A stretch of DNA of 64,000 nucleotides from Chthonomonas sp. UBA2017 (GCA_002335425.1 DDCB01000047.1:62001-126000), one strand, 5' to 3'. Positions 8,459-17,674 are shown, numbered from the stretch's first letter. Notes: generated by a model from the sequence alone, not told the origin. Made by a program: numbers and translations.

Positions 8459-8557
8459 GGTCCCTTTTCTGAGGGGCGTTCCGAAGTCGAGACGCGGTTT
8501 GTTCTCCCCTTACGCGAATTGGCTTGACGGGCGCCCTTCAGCACTGGGGCCTTTTTT
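8459..8557 (+). ncRNA. Candidate structured small RNA of about 100 nt
   Basis: A transcript starting near 8459 would end at a U-run at 8552-8557. Its 5' GGTCCC (8459-8464) can pair with GGGGCC (8546-8551), closing the whole molecule. GAGGGG (8471-8476) can pair with CCCCTT (8506-8511), and GCGT (8476-8479) with ACGC (8492-8495). It lacks the conserved SRP RNA apical loop sequence, tRNA-like ends and the length of 6S or tmRNA, so I cannot name it. The only ORF in it (34 codons from 8457) overlaps the terminator and is unlikely to be real. Confidence 0.45.
8530..8557 (+). terminator. Rho-independent terminator
   Basis: GGC(G)CCC at 8530-8536 pairs with GGGGCC at 8546-8551 with one bulged G, followed by TTTTTT. 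It ends the candidate small RNA and lies just beyond the trmFO stop on the opposite strand. Confidence 0.65.
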
Positions 8558-8563
8558 GTAACC

Positions 8564-9985
8564 CTAGGCCGTTGGCAGCGACAGAATCGGTCCGAGTTCG
8601 CGGCTCCAATGGGCCATACCCTCGCGAGCGGCGGCGATCTTTTGGGCTCGCTTCACACCTTTGTCTCGGGTCGGCTCGGCGGGGTCGGGCAGTATCCCCC
8701 AGTTGATGTTCATGGGCGCAAACTCCCTCGGGGTCGAGTCTTGCAGATGTGCGAGGAGCGAGCCGTAGGCGGTCTCCCTTGGGGGCAACGGAAACTCGAT
8801 CCCCTTTGCGCGGGCCAGGAGCACCAAGCCGGAGTAGATCCCCATCGCGGCACTTTCGACATATCCTTCAACTCCGGTTAACTGCCCCGACAGGTACAGC
8901 CCCGGCCGCACCCGAAATTGCAGAGTCGGATCGAGCACCTGAGGGGCTTCGACATAAGTGTTTCGGTGGATCACGCCAAAGCGAACAAACTCTGCCTGGC
9001 CGAGTCCGGGGACCAGTCGAAAAATCCGCTTTTGCTCCCCCCATTTCAGGCGAGTCTGACAGGCGACCAGCGAGTAAAGGGTTTTTTCTGCGTTCTCGGG
9101 ACGAAGCTGGAGGGCCGCCCAGGGTCGCCGACCCGTGCGAGGGTCGGTTAATCCCACCGGTTTGAAGTTTCCGAACGCCAAGGAGCGAGGGCCCTTCTCG
9201 GCAATCGCCTCGATCGGAGTGCACCCCGCGAAGTACTTGATCTGCTCCAAGAACTGGCCTTCGAGGGTCGGCAGGGAGTAACTCGGATCAAGTTGGACTT
9301 CACCCCGAACCCCGCCCGCTTCAAAGGCGTGGATCGGGGCTCGCTCCGCTCGGACCAGTTCGGCGACGAAGTGCTCATACTCGTCTTTGTTGAAGGGGCA
9401 GTTGAGGTAGTCATCGCCGCCCCCTTTGTCGTAGCGGCTTTGCGCGAAAACGACGGACCGGTCGAGACTGGAGGCGTCGACCGTCGGGCTCACCGCATCA
9501 TAAAAGTGGAGGTGACGACGTCCAGACTGCGCGGCAATCCACTCAGAGAGCTCGGGCGAAGTTAGAGGCCCCGTCGCCAAAAGGAGCGGCTGACCTTGAC
9601 GCAGGGTCGCCTCAGCTTGATGGGGAAGGAATGGCTCCCGGCGTACGCGGATGAGGGGGTGGGATTCGATCTTCCCGGTGAGGGCTGAGCCGAACGCCTC
9701 TCGGTCCACCGCCAGGGCTTCGCCCGCCGGGACCTCATGATCCCGGGCGACGGCCAGAACAACTGAGCCGAGCTGGTCCATCTCGAACTTGAGCTGACCG
9801 GCTGGGCTCGTCTCGAGTTTGGACTTGAAGCTGTTAGAACAGACCAGTTCGGCGAGGTGCGGTCCGGTGTGGGCCGGGGTCATGCGGTGCGGCCGCATCT
9901 CCCACAGCTCGACTTCGACCCCATGCGAAGCAAGGACCCAAGCCGCTTCGACGCCCGCAAAACCACCGCCGACGATGGTGATCAA
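8564..9985 (-). CDS. trmFO: Methylenetetrahydrofolate--tRNA (uracil-5)-methyltransferase
   Basis: TrmFO makes m5U54 in the tRNA T-loop using methylene-THF and FAD. The 473-residue protein opens with the FAD-binding [11 protein letters not shown] (residues 6-16), has the family motif [12 protein letters not shown], and later [29 protein letters not shown] and [18 protein letters not shown]. The start is a TTG at 9985 that overlaps the leuB stop as TTGA, so translation is coupled to leuB. That pairing has no obvious metabolic logic. Length is normal for the family. Confidence 0.96.
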   Translation of the reverse strand: MITIVGGGFAGVEAAWVLASHGVEVELWEMRPHRMTPAHTGPHLAELVCSNSFKSKLETSPAGQLKFEMDQLGSVVLAVARDHEVPAGEALAVDREAFGSALTGKIESHPLIRVRREPFLPHQAEATLRQGQPLLLATGPLTSPELSEWIAAQSGRRHLHFYDAVSPTVDASSLDRSVVFAQSRYDKGGGDDYLNCPFNKDEYEHFVAELVRAERAPIHAFEAGGVRGEVQLDPSYSLPTLEGQFLEQIKYFAGCTPIEAIAEKGPRSLAFGNFKPVGLTDPRTGRRPWAALQLRPENAEKTLYSLVACQTRLKWGEQKRIFRLVPGLGQAEFVRFGVIHRNTYVEAPQVLDPTLQFRVRPGLYLSGQLTGVEGYVESAAMGIYSGLVLLARAKGIEFPLPPRETAYGSLLAHLQDSTPREFAPMNINWGILPDPAEPTRDKGVKRAQKIAAAREGMAHWSRELGPILSLPTA

Positions 9986-11058
9986 TCGGCAGCGACGGCG
10001 GTGGCGACCGCTTGGCCCATCTCGCTTGTCGAAACGAGCTTCGTCCCGGGTTCGAAGATGTCGGCGGTGCGGAGTCCAGAGTCGAGGACCTTTTCGACTG
10101 CGGCCTCAATTTTGCGCCCGGCAGGCGCCTGATCAAAGGTGTACTCCATCATCATCGCCGCGCTCAAAATTGCCGCGATCGGGTTGGCTCGCCCTTGCCC
10201 GGCAATGTCGGGGGCCGAGCCGTGAATCGGCTCATAGAGGCCAAAGACTTTGTTTCCGCGCGGGTCACTGAGGCTCGCGCTGGGGAGGAGTCCAAGGCTG
10301 CCGGTGATCATCGAGGCTTCGTCGCTCAGGATGTCACCGAACATGTTCTCGGTCAGGATCACGTCGAACTGCTTCGGATTCCGGACGAGCTGCATCGCGC
10401 AGTTGTCCACGAGCATGTGTGTGAACTTGACATCGGGGTTTTCGGCTGCGACCTGATCGACGACCTCTCTCCAGAGGCGGCTTGTTTCGAGGACGTTGGC
10501 TTTGTCAACGCTCGTCACCTCGCGGCGTCGATTTCGGGCGATCTTGACCGCCTGAAGCGCAATCCTGCGGACTTCGGATTTCGAATACAAACAGGTATCG
10601 ACGGCCAGTTCGCCGTCGTTTCGCCGCTCGCGCGGCTGTCCGAAGTAGATCCCGCCTGTCAGTTCTCGCATCACAACGAGGTCGATCAGGCCGTTCTCTC
10701 CTTTGAGCGGGCTGGCCATCATCAACGATCGAAGCGTTTTGGCCGGCCGAACATTGGCATACAGTTCCAGCTCGCGCCGGAGAGGCAAGAGGGCCCCCAC
10801 CTCGGGCCGGAGCGTCGCGGGCTCGACTCGATCCCATTGGGGCCCGCCCACGGCCCCGAAAAGGACCGCGTCGGCTTTTTGGCAAAGCGCTAATGTCTCC
10901 GGAGGGAGCGGGTGGCCGGTCGCGTCATAAGCCGCCCCGCCGACCAAGGCTTCTTCAAACGTAAAGTCCAATGAAAGGGCTTTCAGAACTCGAATCGCTT
11001 CTTCGGTGACTTCTGGCCCGATGCCGTCGCCCCGCAATACCGCCACATGCAAACTCAT
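9982..11058 (-). CDS. leuB: 3-isopropylmalate dehydrogenase
   Basis: LeuB oxidises 3-isopropylmalate with NAD+ in leucine synthesis. The 358-residue protein has [10 protein letters not shown] near the N-terminus, the substrate Arg pair region [27 protein letters not shown], a metal-site DNCAMQLV segment, and the NAD motif [16 protein letters not shown]. No other leu gene is in the window. The gene follows the RAYT-like gene by 9 nt and overlaps trmFO by 4 nt. Confidence 0.96.
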   Translation of the reverse strand: MSLHVAVLRGDGIGPEVTEEAIRVLKALSLDFTFEEALVGGAAYDATGHPLPPETLALCQKADAVLFGAVGGPQWDRVEPATLRPEVGALLPLRRELELYANVRPAKTLRSLMMASPLKGENGLIDLVVMRELTGGIYFGQPRERRNDGELAVDTCLYSKSEVRRIALQAVKIARNRRREVTSVDKANVLETSRLWREVVDQVAAENPDVKFTHMLVDNCAMQLVRNPKQFDVILTENMFGDILSDEASMITGSLGLLPSASLSDPRGNKVFGLYEPIHGSAPDIAGQGRANPIAAILSAAMMMEYTFDQAPAGRKIEAAVEKVLDSGLRTADIFEPGTKLVSTSEMGQAVATAVAAD

Positions 11059-11067
11059 CTCGGCTCA

Positions 11068-11583
11068 TTATGACGAATCCGCCAAGTAGAGCCGCTCGGG
11101 GTCTTCGGCCTCTTGTCGCTCGATGATTTGGCTCAGGGTCGCCTCGAGCTCGGCGTCATCGCGCAAGATGCGGTCGTAGCTCTCGTCGAAAAAAGGTGGC
11201 CACCGCTCTTGAGTTGCCTTCATGATCTCGCGCCCCGCCTTTCTTTTGGCTGGTTCAATCAGGGTCGAGAGTTCGGTGGGTCGGCCTTCGCGCTCGCTGG
11301 TGATTCGAAAGATCAGTTCGGTTACGGAGCATCCCACTGCGGCCGCCAGGAGGTCCCAATGAGCGGCACCGCCCCGCATGAGCTTGCCCATCAAGAGTTG
11401 TCGTTCGGACTCGGAGAGCTCGCGGCGATGGCGAAACGTGACGTAGTAAGTCACGTCCTCCGCCCGCCAGTGAGGGAGTTTGCCTCGCCAGATTTTGAAT
11501 CCTTTCCAGGGCATCGCTTTCAGAGAGCATAGATGATCCGATCCGCAAAGCTGAAGCAGTTCTTCAAGTTTTTCAACGGACAA
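11068..11583 (-). CDS. RAYT-like (REP-associated tyrosine transposase) protein lacking the HUH motif
   Basis: The 171-residue protein matches the Y1/TnpA_REP pattern: RGKLPHWRAEDVTYYVTFR near the N-terminus, HWDLLAAAV in the middle, and RWPPFFDESYDRILRDDAEL followed by a helix ending in the family-like DPERLY. The site where the family has MPNHVHLL reads GCSVTELIF (residues 84-92), so both metal-binding histidines are gone, while a Tyr remains in DESYDRIL (Tyr136). Intact DNA-nicking activity is therefore unlikely. It is the first gene of a tight RAYT-leuB-trmFO unit. The start is either TTG 11583 or ATG 11514, the latter nearer the normal family start. Confidence 0.72.
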   Translation of the reverse strand: MSVEKLEELLQLCGSDHLCSLKAMPWKGFKIWRGKLPHWRAEDVTYYVTFRHRRELSESERQLLMGKLMRGGAAHWDLLAAAVGCSVTELIFRITSEREGRPTELSTLIEPAKRKAGREIMKATQERWPPFFDESYDRILRDDAELEATLSQIIERQEAEDPERLYLADSS

Positions 11584-11677
11584 CCCTAAAGAAGGCTGAA
11601 GGTTCTCCGATAACTGATCTGAAGCCCCCCCACAGGCATGATTGCTGGGGCCAAGAAGAACGAGCTGGAGATTTACG

Positions 11678-12694
11678 ATGTCGGATATCCTCTCCCAAGA
11701 AGAGATCGAGGCGCTATTGAATTCGCTGCAAGGCGAATCAGTGTCGGATTCCGCCCCCGCTCCTCAACTCATCGCCCAGCCCGCGAGCAGTTCGAATCGA
11801 AATGCGGCCCAAAAAGCAGCCATTGCTTATGAAGTTTACGACTTTCGCCGGCCAGACAAGTTTAGTAAGGAGCAGCTGCGGACCCTGCAAATGCTCCACG
11901 AGACTTTTGCCCGCCTCTCGGGATCGAGTCTGAGTGCCTATCTTCGCACTCACGTCAACATCGACCTGATCTCACTTGAGCAAGTGCCGTATGAAGAGTA
12001 CTTGCGAAGCATTAACTCTTCGGTCTTTACGATCATGTCGCTTCCGCCCTTGACGGGTCAAGCGGTCATGGAGATGGAGTTTGGCCTGGTTTTCTGCATG
12101 ATTGATCGACTCTTAGGAGGTCCCGGTCGAACCGTCAATCGGAATGTTCTGACCGACATTGAAAGGCCACTCGTCCGGCAAACCGTCGAGCGAATGTTTA
12201 GTGCGTTGAAGAGTGCTTGGGAAGGCATTGTCGTTGTGAATCCAGGCATCGACGGGATGGAGACGAGTGCGCAGTTTGTTCAGATTGCTCCGCCCACGGA
12301 CATCGTCGTGACGATCCTCTTTGAAGTGCGAGTTGGGAATGTGCGCGGTGCGATGAGCCTGTGTATTCCTTTCTTGATTCTAAAGCCGATTACTACGAAG
12401 CTCAGTGCGCAAAAGTGGTTTGTCACGACCAATCGAAAGCATAGCCCACTTCATCGCCGTCAGCTCGCCGTACAGGTTCAAAACACCCCGGTTGAGGCTT
12501 GTATCCAGTTGGGCAAGTCGAGGCTCCAAGTGCGAGAGTTTATGGGACTGCAAGTCGGTGATGTCCTGCGCCTGGATCAGCATGCGTCAAAAGACATTAC
12601 GATGCTCGTCAGTGGGACCGAAAAGTTTTATGGGATGCCGGCCATGAACGGGAAGAAGCTCGCCTTTACCGTCACAGGCCTCGTCGAAAAGTAA
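11678..12694 (+). CDS. fliM: Flagellar motor switch protein FliM
   Basis: FliM forms the C-ring of the flagellar motor and binds phospho-CheY. The 338-residue protein begins MSDILSQEEIEALLNSL, the conserved CheY-binding N-terminal helix. It continues with YDFRRPDKFSKEQLRTLQMLHETFARLSGSSLSAYLR and the GGPGR loop region (LLGGPGRTV), and ends with a SpoA-type domain (VEACIQLGKSRLQVREFMGLQVGDVLRLDQ). The start has GGAG 7 nt upstream; an upstream frame start at 11642 would only add unrelated residues. It is the first gene of the flagellar cluster. Confidence 0.96.
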   Translation: MSDILSQEEIEALLNSLQGESVSDSAPAPQLIAQPASSSNRNAAQKAAIAYEVYDFRRPDKFSKEQLRTLQMLHETFARLSGSSLSAYLRTHVNIDLISLEQVPYEEYLRSINSSVFTIMSLPPLTGQAVMEMEFGLVFCMIDRLLGGPGRTVNRNVLTDIERPLVRQTVERMFSALKSAWEGIVVVNPGIDGMETSAQFVQIAPPTDIVVTILFEVRVGNVRGAMSLCIPFLILKPITTKLSAQKWFVTTNRKHSPLHRRQLAVQVQNTPVEACIQLGKSRLQVREFMGLQVGDVLRLDQHASKDITMLVSGTEKFYGMPAMNGKKLAFTVTGLVEK

Positions 12695-12705
12695 GGATCA
12701 ATTCT

Positions 12706-13608
12706 ATGTCAAGAATCTCTGAAGAAATCGTTTCTCGGTTCTCGAGCGCTCAAGGTCAAATTTGGCAAACTGTCAGTATGACGGTGAGCGAAGCTGCGAA
12801 CCAAAACATGACGTTCGGCGATGCCTTAACGGTCGCCACTCGAACGACGGATCTTTTTTCTGAGTTAGGCTCTCCTCGGGTCGTGATTCAGTTTGCCTTT
12901 GCAAATCTTCCAGAGAATCCTCAGCTGCTTCTGATGAGTCAAGAGACGCTGGTTGAGCTGGCGTCGATGAACGGATCGGTGCCCGAAGAGATTGATGATA
13001 ATCTCGTTGCGGACAATCGACCAATTTTCGAATCCCTGGTGCAAGGTCTGTGTCTTGCGATCGGCAATATGCTGAACGAAGCCGTTGTGACGAGCGGCGT
13101 CAGCATGCGGTTTCAGATCGTCAGCTTGCCTCCGAATTTACAGCGTAGCGATGAGGTCCTTCGGTCGAGCATTAATCTCTCCAGCGAGAGCGTCAACGGG
13201 ACGGTCCTCTGGATCATGGACAACGAGACTGCGCACTTGGTTTTGGGCGTTCCGTTGCTGGAGGATGATCACAGCCTGGCTTCGGCAAACCCCTTTGAGT
13301 CGCATGGGTCGCAAAGCAAAGGGGCTGCCTCCCCGCTCGACCAAAGCCTGGAAATTCTGATGGACATCCCGCTGGAGATCAGCGTTGAGCTTGGCCGGGT
13401 GAAAATGCTCGTGAAGGACGTCGTCGAGCTCGGTTCGGGTTCGATTGTCGAGATTGACAAGGCGGCGGGTGAACCGGTGGATGTGATGGTGAATGGGCGA
13501 CTCGTCGCCCGTGGCGAAGTGGTCGTCATTGAAGATAACTTTGGCGTCCGGATTACAGAAATTCTGAGTCCATCCGAGCGACTCATGCGGCTCAGCGAGG
13601 CGGCGTAA
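12706..13608 (+). CDS. fliY: Flagellar motor switch protein FliY/FliN
   Basis: The 300-residue protein ends in a FliN/SpoA domain (LDQSLEILMDIPLEISVELGRVKMLVKDVVELGSGSIVEID to VRITEI). A roughly 200-residue N-terminal region of the CheC-like type found in FliY precedes it. FliY/FliN sits at the base of the C-ring and links motor switching to the export apparatus. An AAGGA sequence lies upstream of ATG 12706, 11 nt after fliM. CheC phosphatase motifs are not clearly recognisable, so phosphatase activity is uncertain. Confidence 0.9.
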   Translation: MSRISEEIVSRFSSAQGQIWQTVSMTVSEAANQNMTFGDALTVATRTTDLFSELGSPRVVIQFAFANLPENPQLLLMSQETLVELASMNGSVPEEIDDNLVADNRPIFESLVQGLCLAIGNMLNEAVVTSGVSMRFQIVSLPPNLQRSDEVLRSSINLSSESVNGTVLWIMDNETAHLVLGVPLLEDDHSLASANPFESHGSQSKGAASPLDQSLEILMDIPLEISVELGRVKMLVKDVVELGSGSIVEIDKAAGEPVDVMVNGRLVARGEVVVIEDNFGVRITEILSPSERLMRLSEAA

Positions 13609-13612
13609 CGAG

Positions 13613-14086
13613 ATGCGAGGAGTCCTCAGCGCGGTGGCAGCAATTTGGGTCAGCGCCGCCTGGGCACAGACTGGTGCGCTGGGAACTCGGGCTAATTTAG
13701 TGTCAACCCCTTCGACTTCGGGCGGCCAAGGCGGATTGCCCATCCTGCAAATGGTCATCACGCTGATCGTGATCGCCGCATTGATCAAATGGGTGCTTCC
13801 AAAGTTCATCACGAAGCTGAATCGAAGACTCACTCCGACCCTGGGGAGCTCGATTCGGATTGAAGAGTCCGCGCAGCTGGCGGGCGGAATGCTGTATGTC
13901 GTCCAGGTCCGCCAGAAGACTCTCCTTCTGAGCGTCACGCCCGCAGGAGTTTCTTGTCTGAGCGATCTCTCGGAGCCTTCCTCTTTGAAAGTGGACGAGC
14001 CACCCTTCTTTGACATCTTGGACGCCGAGCAAAGCAAGGACGTCGAAGCTCTCGCCCGTCTGGAACAACTGGCTGGCCCGATCTAA
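13613..14086 (+). CDS. fliO: Flagellar biosynthetic protein FliO (FliZ)
   Basis: FliO is a small membrane protein that helps assemble the FliP-FliQ-FliR export gate. The 157-residue product has a cleavable-type N-terminus ending AAWAQ, one membrane helix (LPILQMVITLIVIAALIKWVLPKF) and a cytoplasmic tail with the conserved IRIEESAQLAGGMLYVVQVRQKTLLLSVTPAGVSCL pattern. It lies 4 nt after fliY and 4 nt before fliP. Sequence conservation in this family is low, so the call rests on topology, tail pattern and position. Confidence 0.85.
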   Translation: MRGVLSAVAAIWVSAAWAQTGALGTRANLVSTPSTSGGQGGLPILQMVITLIVIAALIKWVLPKFITKLNRRLTPTLGSSIRIEESAQLAGGMLYVVQVRQKTLLLSVTPAGVSCLSDLSEPSSLKVDEPPFFDILDAEQSKDVEALARLEQLAGPI

Positions 14087-14090
14087 CGCC

Positions 14091-14873
14091 ATGATGAAGT
14101 CGCTTCTGCATTCGGTTCGCAAGGTGTTCAGTCTTCGAGCGCTGACAGTGATCAGCCTGGTCCTGATGGGCTGCATGCTCTATGCTCAATCTCAGGTCAC
14201 CGTGCCGAGTGTGAATATCGGATTGGGGCCAGGGACGAAGAACCCGAACGACGTCAGTACGAGCCTGCAGATTTTAGCACTCCTGACGGTTTTGAGTGTT
14301 GCGCCTGCCATCCTCATCTTGACAACCGCGTTCACGAGAATCGTGATCATCTTTAGCTTTGTTCGGAGTGCCCTTGGAACGCAGAGTATTCCCCCTAATC
14401 AGGTGATCAGCGGGCTGAGCTTATTCTTAACTTTCTTCGTCATGGCACCGACGTACGAGCAGGTCCATCAGAATGCAATCAAGCCGTACATGGCAAAGGA
14501 AATTACTCTGGAGCAAGCGATGGATCGAGCGCAAAAGCCGGTGCGTGAATTTATGCTCAAAAACACGTACGAGAAAGACCTCATGATGTTCTTGGACATG
14601 CGAAATGAAAAGCCCAAGACCCGTGATGAAGTCAGCTTAGTTTCTTTGATCCCGGCATTTGTTTTGAGTGAACTCAAAACTGCCTTCATTATCGGCTTTT
14701 ACATCTTTATTCCCTTCGTGATGATCGACCTGATTGTGGCGAGCGCGTTGATGAGTATGGGCATGATGATGATGCCTCCGATTGTGGTGAGTTTGCCAGC
14801 GAAGTTGCTCGTCTTTATCTTGGCGGATGGCTGGTCGGTCTTAGTGGGAGCCGTGCTCTCGGGATATCGTTAG
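14091..14873 (+). CDS. fliP: Flagellar type III export gate protein FliP
   Basis: The 260-residue inner-membrane protein has a signal peptide and the FliP core: LQILALLTVLSVAPAILILTTAFTRIVIIFSFVRSALGTQSIPPNQVISGLSLFLTFFVM and the C-terminal signature FIIGFYIFIPFVMIDLIVASALMSMGMMMMPP. FliP forms a pentamer at the centre of the export gate. The start ATG 14091 follows the fliO stop by 4 nt; a second ATG is adjacent at 14094. Confidence 0.97.
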   Translation: MMKSLLHSVRKVFSLRALTVISLVLMGCMLYAQSQVTVPSVNIGLGPGTKNPNDVSTSLQILALLTVLSVAPAILILTTAFTRIVIIFSFVRSALGTQSIPPNQVISGLSLFLTFFVMAPTYEQVHQNAIKPYMAKEITLEQAMDRAQKPVREFMLKNTYEKDLMMFLDMRNEKPKTRDEVSLVSLIPAFVLSELKTAFIIGFYIFIPFVMIDLIVASALMSMGMMMMPPIVVSLPAKLLVFILADGWSVLVGAVLSGYR

Positions 14874-14875
14874 TG

Positions 14876-15163
14876 ATGGATCAGAGTTATCTTCTCGAGC
14901 TCTCGCGCGACGGGTTGCAAGTCGCCTTGATGGTCAGTCTCCCGATTTTAGGAGTCACGCTCTTTGTGGGGCTGCTCGTGAGCGTCTTTCAAGCCGTCAC
15001 TCAGGTTCAGGAGATGACTTTGACGTACGTGCCCAAGATTCTCGCTGCGGTTGCGGTGATTGTGATCTTTGGATCTTGGATGCTCTCGACCTTGGTTTCT
15101 TACACCAAGACTTGTTTGACACAAGCCAACAATCTGACTCAAGTTGCGGGAGAGGCTCGATGA
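14876..15163 (+). CDS. fliQ: Flagellar export gate protein FliQ
   Basis: The 95-residue protein has two membrane helices and the FliQ core LLELSRDGLQVALMVSLPILGVTLFVGLLVSVFQAVTQVQEMTLTYVPKILA. It contributes four copies to the FliP-Q-R gate. The start may be the ATG at 14876 or the GTG at 14873, which overlaps the fliP TAG. Its own TGA overlaps the fliR ATG as ATGA. Confidence 0.96.
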   Translation: MDQSYLLELSRDGLQVALMVSLPILGVTLFVGLLVSVFQAVTQVQEMTLTYVPKILAAVAVIVIFGSWMLSTLVSYTKTCLTQANNLTQVAGEAR

Positions 15164-15924
15164 GCTTTGATGCCGTCGGGATATGGGCCTTTCTTTGTGT
15201 TTTCGTTCGCTGCAGTGCGATGCTCCTTTCCTCGCCCCTTTTTGGCGGGCTTGTGCCGGTGCCAGTTCGCGTGATGATTTCGGGTGTCCTTGCGCTTGCA
15301 TTGACGCCCGTCGTCGCCTCTCATTTTCCACAAGTTCCCGAAGCGCTTGATGTGCTCGTGTTGGCCCTGATGCGCGAGGCCGGGATTGGCCTCGTCATCG
15401 GTTTCTTTATGCAATTAATGATGCTGTCGATTCAGATGGCGGGGGCCTTTTTAGATCTTCAAGTCGGTCTGGGCGCGGCGCAAATTTTTAATCCTGCAAT
15501 GAGTAGCCCGACGACGATCTTAGGTCAGTGGAAGTTTCTTTTGGGGCTCGTTGTGTTGCTCCTTCTGAATGGACATCACTTGATGATCGGAGCATTTGTT
15601 CAGTCGTTTGAAGTCACGCAGTCCATTGGTCTCTATTCGTTAACAAGTTGGATCGAACAAGTCCCTCGCTTTGCAGGACATTTAGGGCTGCTCTCCTTGC
15701 AGATCGCGGCCCCGGTCGCCGCAGTCAGTTTTGTGATCGATGCTGCGCTCGGCGTGATCAACAAATCCGTACCTCAGATGCAAGCGTTTATGGTCGGTGT
15801 GCCTGCGAAAATCGGACTCGGAATGATCGCTCTGTCGCTGGGTTTGCCGGTGTTTGCGGTGGCAGTGGAGAGTGGGGTCGAGCACACGCTGGCGGCGATT
15901 GCGCGGCTATTGGGAGGTGGCTAA
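15160..15924 (+). CDS. fliR: Flagellar export gate protein FliR
   Basis: The 254-residue polytopic protein begins MSFDAVGIWAFLCVFVRCSAMLLSSPLFGG. It carries the typical EAGIGLVIGFFMQLMMLSIQMAGAFLDLQVGLG and QMQAFMVGVPAKIGLGMIALSLGLP segments of FliR. One copy closes the export gate next to FlhB. The start overlaps the fliQ stop; the longer frame to 15076 lies inside fliQ. Confidence 0.96.
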   Translation: MSFDAVGIWAFLCVFVRCSAMLLSSPLFGGLVPVPVRVMISGVLALALTPVVASHFPQVPEALDVLVLALMREAGIGLVIGFFMQLMMLSIQMAGAFLDLQVGLGAAQIFNPAMSSPTTILGQWKFLLGLVVLLLLNGHHLMIGAFVQSFEVTQSIGLYSLTSWIEQVPRFAGHLGLLSLQIAAPVAAVSFVIDAALGVINKSVPQMQAFMVGVPAKIGLGMIALSLGLPVFAVAVESGVEHTLAAIARLLGGG

Positions 15925-17001
15925 TTGGCGGGCCAAAATGATGCCGGAGAAAGGACCGAAGAGGCGACTCCGCGTCGGCGGATGGAAGCCCGCAAGAAGG
16001 GGACGGTCGCGCGGTCGACGGACCTGAGCGGCTCGCTCGTTTTGGCCGCTCTGATCCTGGCGTTGCCTGCGGTCGCGGGGATCCTGGGGACCGGCTACAT
16101 GGAGGGTTTTCGAAATACGATTGCTCGTGTTCCCAGCGAGATCAGCCCGACTTCGGTTTCCCGGCAAGTCTGGAGTCTGGCTGAACCCGGAATGTTGGGG
16201 CTGGCGATTCTCGCGGGAGTGGCCTTGGCCGTCGGCCTTGTGGTGAACTTTGCCCAGGTTGGCTTTGTCCTCAGCGCAGAATCGATGAAGCCGACCTTCG
16301 ACAAGATCAATCCGCTCGCCGGATTCAAGCGACTCTTTTCGGCGAAGGCCGGGGTCGAAGCGCTCAAGACGATCTTGAAATCGGTCGTCTTTGGTATGAT
16401 TGCCTGGGTGGTGATTCGAGATAACTGGCCGAAGATTTTGGGTCTTGCTTGGCTTTCTCCTCGGGACGCGGTTGCGGTTGTTGCCAGTTTGGTTTACACG
16501 ATCTTGATTCGGGTCTCGGTGGCCTGGGTGATTTTGGCGGTCCTCGATTACATTTTTCAAAAGAAGCAGACCGATAAGCAGCTTCGCATGACCAAGGATG
16601 AACTGCGTCGCGAGATGAAGGAAGCCGAAGCCAGCCCAGAGTTGAAGGCCGCTCGACATCAGCGAGCTCGAAAACTCGCCAAAGGGGGATTGGCGGAGAA
16701 AATTAAGCAAGCGGACGTTGTGATCACGAACCCGACTCACTTTGCCGTGGCGATCCAATACGACCGAAGCAAGATGCATGCCCCGATGGTGATTGCGAAG
16801 GGTCAGGACTACCTGGCCCTGAAGATTCGCGAACTCGCCGGAGCGAACAAGGTGCCGATTGTGCCGAATCCGCCTCTGGCCCGGGCTCTGTACCGCTCGT
16901 GCGAGGTCGGCGACTTTGTCCCCCGCGAGCAGTTCCAGGCGGTGGCGGAAACTCTGGCGTACGTCTATAACGTTCTCAAGATCAAGCGCAAGGCGGCCTA
17001 A
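15925..17001 (+). CDS. flhB: Flagellar export switch protein FlhB
   Basis: FlhB controls the substrate-specificity switch of the flagellar type III export system. The 358-residue protein has the RTEEATPRRRMEARKKGTVARSTDLS start, four membrane helices, and the cytoplasmic autocleavage site NPTH at residues 269-272, followed by FAVAIQYDRSKMHAPMVIAKGQ. The start codon is TTG (15925) directly after the fliR TAA, with GGGAGG upstream. flhA, which usually follows flhB, is absent here. Confidence 0.96.
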   Translation: MAGQNDAGERTEEATPRRRMEARKKGTVARSTDLSGSLVLAALILALPAVAGILGTGYMEGFRNTIARVPSEISPTSVSRQVWSLAEPGMLGLAILAGVALAVGLVVNFAQVGFVLSAESMKPTFDKINPLAGFKRLFSAKAGVEALKTILKSVVFGMIAWVVIRDNWPKILGLAWLSPRDAVAVVASLVYTILIRVSVAWVILAVLDYIFQKKQTDKQLRMTKDELRREMKEAEASPELKAARHQRARKLAKGGLAEKIKQADVVITNPTHFAVAIQYDRSKMHAPMVIAKGQDYLALKIRELAGANKVPIVPNPPLARALYRSCEVGDFVPREQFQAVAETLAYVYNVLKIKRKAA

Positions 17002-17019
17002 GACGGCCAAAATGCGGGT

Positions 17020-17613
17020 GTGGGCGATTTCGTCGAATGCGATCCCAAACTATTGGCTCCCGGTGAGCTTTACGACCTGTTGCACGAAGCGATTCAGCCA
17101 CGGCCCGTGGTCTTGGTTTCGACGCTGCACCCCGACGGCTCGCCCAACCTCGCGCCCTTTAGCTATATCACAGTCGGCGGGATTCATCCCCCGAGCCTCG
17201 TTTTTTCGCCGACACTGAGTCAAAAAAGCACCCCAAAGAACTCGCTTCGGAATGTCGAGAGGTCCGGAGAATTTGTGGTAAACATCGTCGACGACCGACT
17301 CGCCGATGCCTTAACTGTTCTGGGGGCCGAGCGCCAAGCTCCGTTCAATGAGTTTGCCGCGGCGGGCCTGACGATGGCCCCGAGCCAAAAGGTGCAGCCC
17401 CCTCGAATTGCCGAGTCGCCGCTCCAGTTGGAGTGTCGCGTCTTTCAGATTGTCGCCCACGGAGAAGGTCCAGGGAGCGCGAATTACGTGATCGGCGAGG
17501 TCCTGCAGATTCATCGCCGGGTCGAGGTCCATCCGGTGGGCCGCTTGAGTGGGGCCGATTACCTCGACACAAAGTCGATGGAAATCTTTCGACTCCCGCG
17601 CCATAACCTCTGA
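17020..17613 (+). CDS. Flavin reductase-like FMN-binding protein
   Basis: The 197-residue product fits the flavin_reduct split-barrel family: RPVVLVSTLHPDGSPNLAPFSYITVGGIHPPSLVFSP at the N-terminal strands, TPKNSLRNVERSGEFVVNIVDD and LECRVFQIVAHG. Such proteins bind FMN and may reduce flavins or ferric compounds; the substrate here is unknown. It starts with GTG at 17020, 18 nt after flhB, and may be read through from the flagellar genes although nothing suggests a motility role. Confidence 0.83.
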   Translation: MGDFVECDPKLLAPGELYDLLHEAIQPRPVVLVSTLHPDGSPNLAPFSYITVGGIHPPSLVFSPTLSQKSTPKNSLRNVERSGEFVVNIVDDRLADALTVLGAERQAPFNEFAAAGLTMAPSQKVQPPRIAESPLQLECRVFQIVAHGEGPGSANYVIGEVLQIHRRVEVHPVGRLSGADYLDTKSMEIFRLPRHNL

Positions 17614-17674
17614 TCGGCTCGTCTGTTTTCCTTGGTGGCTTGCGCATTGGCAAGGCCCCACGGACCCCAACCCT

